From Comamonas testosteroni ATCC 11996 (lineage in GTDB: Bacteria > Pseudomonadota > Gammaproteobacteria > Burkholderiales > Burkholderiaceae_C), in the NCBI RefSeq assembly GCF_000241525.1, contig NZ_AHIL01000043.1, positions 372,001 to 436,000 of the forward strand: a DNA stretch of 64,000 bases, in the 5' to 3' direction. The position numbers and the translations under genes were made by a program. The notes beneath the pieces are model-generated. The model worked only from the letters and a program-made list of their open reading frames with translations, was not told the origin of the DNA and searched no databases. The first letter of the stretch is position 1. Each line of letters opens with the position of its first letter. Positions 16,342-24,922 of this stretch are shown here, in pieces.

Positions 16342-18714
16342 GTGCTATCTCCAGAACGCCAGGGATTCATCCTTACTCGCAATTGGCGAGACACGCCAGC
16401 GGGCGTCGAGCTCGAGTACTGGCTGGCAACCGATAGCGGCCCCCTGAAGGTCCTCCTCGCTGCTCAGAAATCTGTGGCTTTCGTCGAGGCCCGGCACAGA
16501 GAAGCGGTAGAAGCGCAACTCTCGCTCCTGGCTGGAGTGGAATTGCGGGAACTGGGCCTGAAGAGTTTTCAGCAAGAGCCCGTCCTGGGTGTCTATGCCA
16601 GGAGTTTCCGTCAATTACGGCGACTTGCCCGCACCCTCCAGCAACTAGGCATACCCCTACTGGAAGCGGATGTTCGTCCACATGAGCGCTACTTGATGGA
16701 GCGTTTCATCACGGCGGGAGTCGCGCTGCAAGGCGGCCGGACGGAACATGCGGCGCTGGTGAACTGCAAGCTTGTTCCTGCGCCCGATTTCCGGCCGGTT
16801 CTGAAGGTCGTGTCATTGGACATCGAGACCAGCCAGCACCAAGATCTGTATTCGATCGCACTGGACGGCATGGCAGAGCGTGTCGTTTTCATGCTGGGTG
16901 AGCCTCCTGTCAAAACCGTAGAAACGCCCGGTTTCGAGCTGATTCATTGCACAACACGCAAAGCCATGATTGACAGGCTCAACGATTGGTTTGCACGCAA
17001 TGATCCGGACGTGATCATTGGATGGAATGTCATTCAGTTCGACCTTCGTGTGCTGCAGAAAACTGCAGACGAATGTGCAACACCACTACTCCTGGGGCGC
17101 GAGCGCAAGCCCATTGCATGGCGAACTCATCCCGGCAAACAAGGCTATCTGTTTGCCCCCATGCCAGGACGAGTTGTCGTTGACGGGATTGAAGCGCTCA
17201 GGGCCGCTGTCTGGAGCTTCCCGTCCTTCAGCCTCGAGAACGTCGCGCTAGAGCTTCTGGGCGAAGGCAAGGACATCGGAGACGAATACGACAAGATGGC
17301 CGAAATCGAGCGGCGCTACCAGCTAGACAAGCCCGCTCTTGCAGCCTACAACATACGCGACTGCGAGCTGGTTCTACGAATCTTCGAAAAGGCGAAGCTG
17401 CTGCAGTTTGCGATGGAGCGTGCCCACACCACGGGCCTGCAGCTCGACCAGTTCGGTGGTTCCATTGCTGCATTCAGCCATCACTATTTGCCACGCATGC
17501 ACCGCATGGGGTATGTCGCGCCCAACGTGGGCGATGTTCAAGGAAAGTCCTCCCCCGGTGGCTACGTCATGGACTCCAAGCCTGGCTTCTACGACTCCGT
17601 CGTGGTTCTGGACTACAAGAGTCTCTATCCATCAATCATCCGCACCTTCCTCGTTGACCCAGTGGGTTTGGTCGAGGGTCGACATGCGAGCTCTTCCGAG
17701 CTTTTGATCAAAGGCCCAAGAGGCACGCTCTTTTCTCGCGAGAAACACTGTCTTCCGGAAATCGTGACCACCCTCTGGCAGGCCCGAGATGAGGCCAAAC
17801 GCGCCAGGAACGAACCACTGTCGCAAGCGCTCAAGCTGGTGATGAACTCCTTTGCCGGGGTGCTAGGCGCTTCGGAATGCAGATTCTTCAATCCGGATTT
17901 GATTTCAGCCATTACCTTACGTGGCCACGAAATGGTGAAGCTCACAAGGAATCTGGTCGAAGAGCGCGGATACGAAGTTATTTATGGAGACACGGACTCC
18001 ATCTTTATTTGGCTCAAGAGGCCCCATAGTACCGAAGAGGCATATGCCGTGGCTGCCAGACTGGCCCAGGACATCAACGCGTGGTGGACTCAAACCCTGC
18101 GCCAGGAGCAGGACCTGAAGAGCTTTCTTGAGATCGAGTTCGACACGTATTACAAGAAGTTCTTCATGCCCACCATCCGCGGTTCGGACGTCGGCAGCAA
18201 GAAGCGCTATGCCGGCCTGAGTGTAGACGCCGCCAGAAACGAATCGATGATCTACCGCGGCCTTGAAATGGCGCGAAGCGACTGGACACCGCTGGCACGG
18301 CAGTTCCAGGAGGGCTTGCTCTCGCGCGTCTTCCAAGGTGCCCCTTACCGCGAGTTCGTCATCGAGTACGCCCATTCGACGCTGGCGGGCAAGAAGGATG
18401 ATCTGCTCATCTACCGCAAACGCCTGCGGCATCGCCTGGATGCCTACGTGGCCAATGTGCCGCCACAGGTCCGTGCCGCTCGCATTGCCGATGAGTACAA
18501 CGATCATGTGGAGCGACCCAGGCAGTACCAGAACGGCGGCTGGATCCAATACGTCATGACCAGGAATGGTCCTGAGCCTTTGGAAATCCGCCGCTCACGC
18601 ATCGATTACGAGCACTATCTGGCCAAACAGATCAAGCCGATTGCCGACTCGATCTTGATCCCCCTCGGAGAGGATTTCGTCACCCTGACGTCCTCTCAGC
18701 AGGAGCTTTTCTAG
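16342..18714 (+). CDS. polB: DNA polymerase II (family B)
   Basis: A 790-residue family B DNA polymerase close in length and architecture to E. coli Pol II (783 residues). It opens with GFILTRNWRDTPAGVE, matching the Pol II N-terminus. The 3'-5' exonuclease motif DIETS is near residue 160. Polymerase motif A DYKSLYPSII is near 424, motif B KLVMNSFAG follows, and motif C YGDTDS is near 548. It is expected to act in replication restart and translesion synthesis. The start is uncertain: GTG at 16342 or TTG at 16327, neither with a good ribosome site. It has no operon partners. Confidence 0.93.
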   Translation: MLSPERQGFILTRNWRDTPAGVELEYWLATDSGPLKVLLAAQKSVAFVEARHREAVEAQLSLLAGVELRELGLKSFQQEPVLGVYARSFRQLRRLARTLQQLGIPLLEADVRPHERYLMERFITAGVALQGGRTEHAALVNCKLVPAPDFRPVLKVVSLDIETSQHQDLYSIALDGMAERVVFMLGEPPVKTVETPGFELIHCTTRKAMIDRLNDWFARNDPDVIIGWNVIQFDLRVLQKTADECATPLLLGRERKPIAWRTHPGKQGYLFAPMPGRVVVDGIEALRAAVWSFPSFSLENVALELLGEGKDIGDEYDKMAEIERRYQLDKPALAAYNIRDCELVLRIFEKAKLLQFAMERAHTTGLQLDQFGGSIAAFSHHYLPRMHRMGYVAPNVGDVQGKSSPGGYVMDSKPGFYDSVVVLDYKSLYPSIIRTFLVDPVGLVEGRHASSSELLIKGPRGTLFSREKHCLPEIVTTLWQARDEAKRARNEPLSQALKLVMNSFAGVLGASECRFFNPDLISAITLRGHEMVKLTRNLVEERGYEVIYGDTDSIFIWLKRPHSTEEAYAVAARLAQDINAWWTQTLRQEQDLKSFLEIEFDTYYKKFFMPTIRGSDVGSKKRYAGLSVDAARNESMIYRGLEMARSDWTPLARQFQEGLLSRVFQGAPYREFVIEYAHSTLAGKKDDLLIYRKRLRHRLDAYVANVPPQVRAARIADEYNDHVERPRQYQNGGWIQYVMTRNGPEPLEIRRSRIDYEHYLAKQIKPIADSILIPLGEDFVTLTSSQQELF

Positions 18715-18734
18715 CGCGATCCAGGCTCATGCTC

Positions 18735-20996
18735 TTACGCCTTCGGGAAAGGCAGCTCGCGTGGTGTATGGCCGCTCAGCTTGGCGATGGCATTGGCAAA
18801 AGCGGGTGCCAATGGCGGCACACCCGGCTCACCCATACCCGTGGGTGCATCGGCACTCGGCACGATATGCACGGTGATCGCGGGCATATCGGTCAAGCGG
18901 GCCACAGTGTAGTCATTGAAATTACCTTGCTCCACCTGCCCGTCCTTGAATGTGATGGCCGCGCCAGGCAAGCACATGCCGAGCCCCATCAAGGCACCAC
19001 CCTGCACCTGGGCCTCGACACTCCGAGGGTTCACCGCCAGATTGCAATGCACGCCAGCTGTAACCGCATGCAGCTTGGGAGTGCCGTCCTTCATCGATGC
19101 CTCGACCACATAGGCAACCACCGAATCAAAAGACTGATGCACGGCCACGCCCCAGGCTCTGCCTTCGGCCAGTCGACGCTTTCCGTAGCCCGACTTTTCG
19201 ACTGCCAGTTGCAACGCTGCCTTGTGACGCGGATGCCTGTCGCCAAACTGTTGCAGCCTGTATGCGACCGGATCTTGCCCTACAGCTCGGGCGATTTCGT
19301 CCATCAAGGTCTCCATCACATAAGCGGTGTGTGTGGAGCCCACGCTGCGCCACCAGAGAACCGGCGCATTGAGTTCGGGGTGATGCACCGACAGTCGCAT
19401 CGGCAGGTCGTACGGCTCTTTCATTCCTTCAACCGTCGTGGTGTCCACTCCGTTCTTGACCATGAAGCCCTCAAACGCCGTACCTTTGGCAAGCGACTGG
19501 CCTACGATCACATGATCCCAGGCGATCACCTTTCCCTTACCGTCAAAACCTATCTCGGCACGATGCACATGCATGGGTCTGTAATAGCCTCCTTTGACAT
19601 CGTCCTCGCGACTCCAGATCATGCGCACCGGGGCGTCAACACCAGATGCTCTAGCGGCCTTGGCAATCTCGCAGGCTTCGGCCACATAGTCACTGCGCGG
19701 GTTGGCACGGCGACCGAAACCGCCCCCTGCCATTTGAACATTGACTCGAACATTCTGAGGAGCCACGCCAAGCACGCGCGCCGCAGTTGCAACTTCCCAG
19801 CCCGGAGCCTGTGTGCCCAACCAAAGTTCAACCTTGGCATCCTTTCCTGCACCTGTCACACGCACCGTGCAGTTCAGCGGCTCCATTGGCGTATGAGCAA
19901 GGTAGGGGAATACATACTCGGCACTGATTTTGTGAACAGCACCGTTCAGTGCCGAAACATCGACATCGAACTTGAGCGCGCCCGGTTTTTTGGCCAGTTC
20001 ACGATACTGCGCCAGTTGCCGAGCCGAATCGACTTTGCCAACCGCTGCGCTGTCCCACTGGATTTTCAGGGCATCGCGCCCCTGCTTGGCTGGCCAGTAA
20101 CCATCGGCCAGCACCGCAACCAGCTCGCCACCCCATACGCTGGGCACACGAAGCACCGCACGCACGCCCTTGATGGCTTTGGTTGCCGCATCGTCTACCG
20201 ATTGAATCTTGCTTCCATACACCGGCGGATGCGCCACAACCGCGGTCAACATGCCCGGCAGATGCATGTCGATGCCGTAGGACTGGCTGCCGCTGGACTT
20301 GGCGCGTGCATCGAGCCGCCCCGTGGCACGACCGATGATGCGAAAGTCTTTGACGCCCTTGAGCTTCACCTGCTGCGGAACAGGCATCTTCATGGCCTCA
20401 TCCGCCAACTCGCCGTAGCCCAGCTTCTTGCCTCGAGGTCCGATCACCTGTCCTGCCTGAGTGCGCAAGGACTGCGGGTCTACACCCCAGCGCTTGGCCG
20501 CCGTGGCCAGCAGCATGGAGCGGGTACGCGCCCCCAGTTCACGATACTGGACATACGAGTTCTTGATGGCAGTGGAGCCGCCCGTCAGATGCATCCCCAT
20601 GACCGGATCCAGATACGCGGGATCGGCATTACCGTGCACGCTGTGCAACTTGGACCAATCGGCATCCAGCTCTTCGGCCAGCACCATGGGCAGGCCGGTT
20701 TGCACGCCTTGACCGAACTCCAGACGATTGATCGTTACCGTCACCGTGCCATCGCGATCAATCTTCACAAAAGCCGATGGCTGCTGGTAAGGCTTGAGTG
20801 CGCTTGTAGAGACCTCTTCGTTACCCTTCGCCTGTGCCAGTGCAGCGGAGGGAAATACGCCCAATGCAAAACCAGAGGCCGTCGCCAGCTTGAGGAAATC
20901 GCGTCGCTCGAGCTTTGTGCCTGCATCTATCGTGTCAGCCGCCAGCGCACGCAGACCTTTGGGCATGTCTGCAAGAAAATGGTTGGGTATGGGCAT
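18735..20996 (-). CDS. Isoquinoline 1-oxidoreductase-type molybdopterin subunit (large)
   Basis: A 753-residue molybdenum hydroxylase large subunit of the IorB/aldehyde dehydrogenase type. It carries a Tat-like signal ERRDFLKLATASGFALG at residues 30-46, so it is probably periplasmic. Molybdopterin-binding segments include EFGQGVQTGLPMVLAEEL, QMAGGGFGRR, LWWRSVGSTHTAYV and GMGEPGVPPLAPAFANA, the last holding the usual catalytic glutamate. It binds Mo-cytosine-dinucleotide in known relatives. Its start has AAGGAG eight bases upstream. It follows its iron-sulfur partner by 17 bases. The substrate (an N-heterocycle or aldehyde) is unknown. Confidence 0.9.
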   Translation of the reverse strand: MPIPNHFLADMPKGLRALAADTIDAGTKLERRDFLKLATASGFALGVFPSAALAQAKGNEEVSTSALKPYQQPSAFVKIDRDGTVTVTINRLEFGQGVQTGLPMVLAEELDADWSKLHSVHGNADPAYLDPVMGMHLTGGSTAIKNSYVQYRELGARTRSMLLATAAKRWGVDPQSLRTQAGQVIGPRGKKLGYGELADEAMKMPVPQQVKLKGVKDFRIIGRATGRLDARAKSSGSQSYGIDMHLPGMLTAVVAHPPVYGSKIQSVDDAATKAIKGVRAVLRVPSVWGGELVAVLADGYWPAKQGRDALKIQWDSAAVGKVDSARQLAQYRELAKKPGALKFDVDVSALNGAVHKISAEYVFPYLAHTPMEPLNCTVRVTGAGKDAKVELWLGTQAPGWEVATAARVLGVAPQNVRVNVQMAGGGFGRRANPRSDYVAEACEIAKAARASGVDAPVRMIWSREDDVKGGYYRPMHVHRAEIGFDGKGKVIAWDHVIVGQSLAKGTAFEGFMVKNGVDTTTVEGMKEPYDLPMRLSVHHPELNAPVLWWRSVGSTHTAYVMETLMDEIARAVGQDPVAYRLQQFGDRHPRHKAALQLAVEKSGYGKRRLAEGRAWGVAVHQSFDSVVAYVVEASMKDGTPKLHAVTAGVHCNLAVNPRSVEAQVQGGALMGLGMCLPGAAITFKDGQVEQGNFNDYTVARLTDMPAITVHIVPSADAPTGMGEPGVPPLAPAFANAIAKLSGHTPRELPFPKA

Positions 20997-21013
20997 GGGG
21001 TGTGCTCCTTCTC

Positions 21014-21478
21014 TTAGGCCGACAGGTTTTTGGCAGCATCGTGGATGGCTGCACGGATGCGTGCATAAGTTCCGCAGCGGCAGATATTGCCCGCCATGGC
21101 TGCATCGATATCTGCATCGCTGGGTCGGCGATTGCTTTTGAGCAACGCCGTCGCGCTCATGATTTGCCCACTTTGGCAATAGCCGCATTGCGCCACATCG
21201 TTGCGAACCCACGCATCCTCGACAGCCTTTCCCACCTTGTCGGCAGCCTGTGCTTCGATGGTGTCGATTTTTTGCCCTTGCGCCGCCGATATGGGCGTAA
21301 TGCAAGAACGGATGGCCTGGCCATTCAGATGCACAGTGCATGCACCACACATGGCCATGCCGCAACCAAATTTGGTACCTGTCATACCCAGCGTGTCACG
21401 CAGGGTCCAGAGAATGGGTGTTGAAGAATCCACATCGGCCGATGCGGGCTTGCCGTTGAGAGTGAATTTGACAGGCAT
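21014..21478 (-). CDS. (2Fe-2S) small subunit of the molybdenum hydroxylase, IorA type
   Basis: A 154-residue protein with two [2Fe-2S] clusters. The plant-ferredoxin-like one uses C39, C44, C47 and C59 (CGMAMCGAC). The C-terminal one uses C98, C101, C133 and C135 (CGYC, CRC). It passes electrons from the molybdenum site of the large subunit. The ATG at 21478 begins the ferredoxin fold directly. As in IorA there is no separate FAD subunit, so the natural acceptor is likely a cytochrome or quinone. Confidence 0.92.
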   Translation of the reverse strand: MPVKFTLNGKPASADVDSSTPILWTLRDTLGMTGTKFGCGMAMCGACTVHLNGQAIRSCITPISAAQGQKIDTIEAQAADKVGKAVEDAWVRNDVAQCGYCQSGQIMSATALLKSNRRPSDADIDAAMAGNICRCGTYARIRAAIHDAAKNLSA

Positions 21479-21596
21479 GGGGAGTGCTTTCTTATTTGCT
21501 TTTAAACACAGGAGCTGCCGCACGAGCACATGCAGCATCGCGCGAAGCAGAGGCAGTGTGCGCCAGGCGATGCAAAAGAAAAAGCCAGTCAATCTA

Positions 21597-21621
21597 TTTA
21601 AGTTATTAAGTTTTACTTAAA
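21597..21621. promoter_or_regulatory. LysR-type operator candidate
   Basis: Inverted repeat TTTAAGT (21597-21603) and ACTTAAA (21615-21621) with an 11-base spacer, in the T-N11-A pattern of LysR sites. It lies just before the LysR gene at 21632 and upstream of the divergent molybdenum hydroxylase genes. Confidence 0.5.
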
Positions 21622-21631
21622 AATAGAAGCC

Positions 21632-22570
21632 ATGAAGCCCGAAATACTCGCCTATCTGGCTGCCTTTGAGCAGGTAGCTCAGCATCGCAGTCTGACCTAT
21701 GCCGCCCACGCCATCGGGGTCACACCGGCCGCACTGTCCCAGACGATCAAGAAGCTGGAAACCCGTCTGGATGTACGCCTGTTCGATCGAACAACGCGCA
21801 GCCTCAATCTGACAGAAGCCGGAAGAATCTATCTGGAGCGCATTTCCCCGGCTCTCACCAACCTGCGCGAAGCGACCGAAGATCTTCAACTCCAAGCGGG
21901 CGTCGAAGGCGGCACACTGCGCCTCACCATCTCTCATCCTGCAGGCCAGGTGCTCGTCGAGCCCATGCTCGCCGAGTTCTTTGCACTGCATCCGCACATT
22001 CATGTCGAGCTGGTCTATGACGACGGCTTTGTGGACATCGTGCGAGAAGGATTTGACGTCGGCATACGCAATGGCGAGTCACTGGAGGGCGATATGGTTG
22101 CCGTGCCACTCACACAGGATCTGACCATGTGCTTCGGTGCATCCCCTGCTTATCTCAGAACGCACGGCACACCCGAGCACCCCGATGAGCTGGAGCAACA
22201 CCTATGCATCAACTACCGCATGAGCAGCAGCGGTGCAGTCTACAAGTGGGAATTCAATATCGACGGCAAACTGAGCGAGCGCTCCGTGAGCGGGCCACTG
22301 ACAGTCAACCATAGCGACACGGCCATGCGCGCGGCCCTGGACGGCATCGGCGTGATTACCGGCTGGCGCGAATCCATGATCGACGCATTCAACACAGGCC
22401 AGTTGGTTGAAGTGCTGAAACCCTATTGGGCAAGCTTTCCGGGCTTTTATGCCTATTACCCACACCGCACACACCTGCCTCTCAAGACCCGGATATTTCT
22501 TGATTTTCTGGTCCAGCATGTGCAGCGCAATGGCTTGTCCGAGCTAGCCAGTGGGCAAATGAGCCCCTGA
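21632..22570 (+). CDS. LysR-family transcriptional regulator (divergent to iorAB-like genes)
   Basis: A 312-residue LysR-type regulator. The DNA-binding helix-turn-helix lies at residues 7-65, with HRSLTYAAHAIGVTPAALSQ then IKKLETRLDVRLFDRTTRS. The effector-binding domain starts about residue 90. It is divergent from the molybdenum hydroxylase genes, so it probably controls them. The short ATG-proximal inverted repeat suggests autoregulation. The ligand is unknown. Confidence 0.92.
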   Translation: MKPEILAYLAAFEQVAQHRSLTYAAHAIGVTPAALSQTIKKLETRLDVRLFDRTTRSLNLTEAGRIYLERISPALTNLREATEDLQLQAGVEGGTLRLTISHPAGQVLVEPMLAEFFALHPHIHVELVYDDGFVDIVREGFDVGIRNGESLEGDMVAVPLTQDLTMCFGASPAYLRTHGTPEHPDELEQHLCINYRMSSSGAVYKWEFNIDGKLSERSVSGPLTVNHSDTAMRAALDGIGVITGWRESMIDAFNTGQLVEVLKPYWASFPGFYAYYPHRTHLPLKTRIFLDFLVQHVQRNGLSELASGQMSP

Positions 22571-22974
22571 CCTTGGCTTCTTCTTGTGTACTCCGGAATC
22601 AGTGACTTCCAGTCATTGTTAAGTTCAAGCCTCATGCCTCATCGCCGGATATTCTTCAAGGACTGAAATATCCCTGCAGCAGCTTGGCAACGATAGTTGC
22701 TGCTCATGTCTGCCTTGCACGCTACCAGTCAACACCAGCGATTGCAGCGACTCATTGCAGTCGGTAACCGTTCCAGAGCGCTCATCCGCGCATCAATGCA
22801 GGCATCCCAACGCAAGGTTCTCGGGAAGCTGGGGACAATGAATGGCAGCTCCAGCCCGGCGACTTGCCTGGAGTCCGCTCTCACAGCTCGGGCACAAGCG
22901 CTGCAGACCCGATGCTGTGCGATTTCTACATCAAATGATCTAGCTAAATTTGAGCTCCACTCAAAATCATGAGA
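22571..22974. other. Gene-free stretch
   Basis: About 400 bases between a rightward LysR gene and the leftward end of a Bug-family gene. A 91-codon ORF at 22697 shows no protein-like pattern. No hairpin terminator was recognised. Confidence 0.4.
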
Positions 22975-23946
22975 TCAATATAAAAGGCCGATTTTCCTAA
23001 AGAAACTTCGGTAGCTCTGATCTTCTGCTTGCAAAAATGGCTCGAATTGTTTGTGGTCCTTATACGCAACTTCAAAACCTGAATTTTCCAGTTGCTCCAC
23101 AAAGCCTGTGTCTTTGATCACCTTGTTGATCTCGGTGGATAGATATAGAGCCAGTTCGGATGACGCCCCCTTGGGAAGAAAGACTCCTTGCCAGTATTCG
23201 AAGCTGACGCCTTGGAGTCCCTTCTCCTGAAACGTAGGAATATCGGGGAAGCGCTTCGACCTGTGAGCCGATGCAATGCCCAATGCGTGCATCTTTTGGC
23301 TTTGAAGATGGGAGGCTATGGGAGCAAGCCCCGCAAAAAGCAAGTCCACTTGTTTGCCCATCAGGCTTGCAGTTGCAGAAGCGGCTCCCCCGTATGGAAC
23401 GTGCAATAGCTCGACCCTCAGAGCTTCTCCCAGGCTCTCGCCCACCAAATGCTGCAAGCTGCCAATTCCTGAGGACGCGAAACTCAGGCCACGGGCATTT
23501 TTTTGTGCTGCAACTGCGATATCACTCAGTTGATGTATTGCGGAGTCGCCCCGAGTGGCAAGAACAATAGGAGCCGAGGAGACTTTTGCAACCGGCACCA
23601 TGCCAGCGACCTCGCCTGACTCCCGACTTCTGGTGTAAACAGGATTGATGAATATTTCGGCAGGCGACGCCAAGAGCAACGTATTTCCATCGGGCCTGGA
23701 TTTTGCAACATAGTTCGCAGCAATGGCTCCACCTGCCCCCACTCTGTTTTCCACATAGACGGGACGCTGCAATTGCGCTGAGAGCCTGGTGGCAAACGCG
23801 CGCGCCAAGGTATCCATCGCACCGCCGGCTTCGAAGCCGACAACGATTTTGACGGATTGGCGAGACGCAGCCTTGTCGGCACAGGCTGCACTCATCAGCA
23901 GCCCGCAAAGCAGGCAGGCTCGAATTAGCGTCGCGGCAAAGCTCAT
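22975..23946 (-). CDS. Tripartite tricarboxylate (Bug) family binding lipoprotein
   Basis: A 323-residue extracytoplasmic solute receptor of the Bug/TctC family. The signal peptide ends in a lipobox-like LMSAAC at residues 17-22, so it may be membrane-tethered. Family landmarks are KIVVGFEAGGAMDTLAR, VENRVGAGG, FASSGIGSLQHL and LHVPYGG. It has no transporter membrane genes next to it, which is common for Bug proteins in Comamonadaceae, where they act as sensors or orphan receptors. The DNA looks less GC-rich than its neighbours. Ligand unknown. Confidence 0.9.
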   Translation of the reverse strand: MSFAATLIRACLLCGLLMSAACADKAASRQSVKIVVGFEAGGAMDTLARAFATRLSAQLQRPVYVENRVGAGGAIAANYVAKSRPDGNTLLLASPAEIFINPVYTRSRESGEVAGMVPVAKVSSAPIVLATRGDSAIHQLSDIAVAAQKNARGLSFASSGIGSLQHLVGESLGEALRVELLHVPYGGAASATASLMGKQVDLLFAGLAPIASHLQSQKMHALGIASAHRSKRFPDIPTFQEKGLQGVSFEYWQGVFLPKGASSELALYLSTEINKVIKDTGFVEQLENSGFEVAYKDHKQFEPFLQAEDQSYRSFFRKIGLLY

Positions 23947-24025
23947 GAATCTTCAACAGAGAGGTGGTGAGTGCCCGCACTCAGAGCATTCAGGGCGGGT
24001 GGCAATGCTGTGCGAAAGCTTGAAA

Positions 24026-24799
24026 TCAGCGGTAATCTGCCGAGCAGGCATAGAAATGAGGGTTGCTCAAATCTCGTTTGCCGTAGCTCAGAACATCTCC
24101 ATTGAGCGCATGAATCTGGCCGCCTGCCGCGGCCAGCACCGCATGACCCGCAGCGATATCCCACTCCATGGTGCGCCCCAAGCGGGGATAGAGGTCAGCC
24201 TCTCCTTCGGCAATCAGACAAATCTTGAGCGATGAGCCTGCACTTTTGAGTGAGCGCACCAAGCGCCCATTGAGAAACTGACCCAGCGCCTCGGCATCGC
24301 CGTGCGAACGGCTGGCCACCACATCAAGGCCATCCTCCGGAATGCTTCTACATTCAATGGCCTGCCGCCTGCCCTGCACCTCCAGCCATGCGCCAAGTCC
24401 TAAGGCTCCCGCGTACATGCGATCCAACGCTGGAGCGAACACGACACCCAGCACAGGGGTTTCATTTTCGATCAGCGCGATATTGACTGTGAACTCGCCA
24501 TTGCGGTTGATGAACTCCTTGGTTCCGTCAAGAGGATCAACCAGCCAGAAGCACTGCCCCATATCAGGTACATATCCCGCTGCAGCTGCCTCTTCGGAGA
24601 CGACGGGAAACTGCGACTGCAAGGCGCCCAGGCGCTCAAGAATCAGGCGCTCGGCCTTTTCGTCGGCTTCAGTCACGGGCGATGCATCCTGCTTGCCGCG
24701 CACCTCAAAGTCGCTGCAATAGATCTTCATGATTAAAGCACCCGCTTCGCGGGTGATGGCCATTACGTCTTCAAGCAGTGCGCTTCGAGTCTGAGTCAC
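24026..24799 (-). CDS. cysQ: 3'(2'),5'-bisphosphate nucleotidase CysQ
   Basis: A 257-residue inositol-monophosphatase-fold enzyme that removes the 3'-phosphate of PAP (and PAPS), preventing PAP build-up. Magnesium-binding motifs are SPVTEADEKAE near residue 40, the box DPLDGTKEF near 90, and MEWDIAAGHAVLAAAGG near 210. A GTG start at 24799 is supported by AGGAGA seven bases upstream. It is divergent from the cysD/cysNC genes, and PAP is exactly the by-product of the sulfotransferase encoded further down. That makes a functional link plausible. Confidence 0.94.
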   Translation of the reverse strand: MTQTRSALLEDVMAITREAGALIMKIYCSDFEVRGKQDASPVTEADEKAERLILERLGALQSQFPVVSEEAAAAGYVPDMGQCFWLVDPLDGTKEFINRNGEFTVNIALIENETPVLGVVFAPALDRMYAGALGLGAWLEVQGRRQAIECRSIPEDGLDVVASRSHGDAEALGQFLNGRLVRSLKSAGSSLKICLIAEGEADLYPRLGRTMEWDIAAGHAVLAAAGGQIHALNGDVLSYGKRDLSNPHFYACSADYR

Positions 24800-24922
24800 A
24801 AAAATCTCCTGTGTTGTTATTCAGGTGGTCCGTTTGGCCTATGCGCCGATCAGAGGACAGGCCGACAGTAAATGCGTCCGGATCTTCGCAAATAAGCGAT
24901 TGAATGTTTAACAGGAATGCGC

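Noticed and set aside
18729..21017. 762-codon plus-strand frame opposite the molybdenum hydroxylase gene
   Set aside because: It is antisense to a clear enzyme with intact motifs; no protein-like pattern on the plus strand.
22697..22972. 91-codon plus-strand ORF
   Set aside because: No ribosome site, no recognisable fold pattern, and composition like non-coding DNA.
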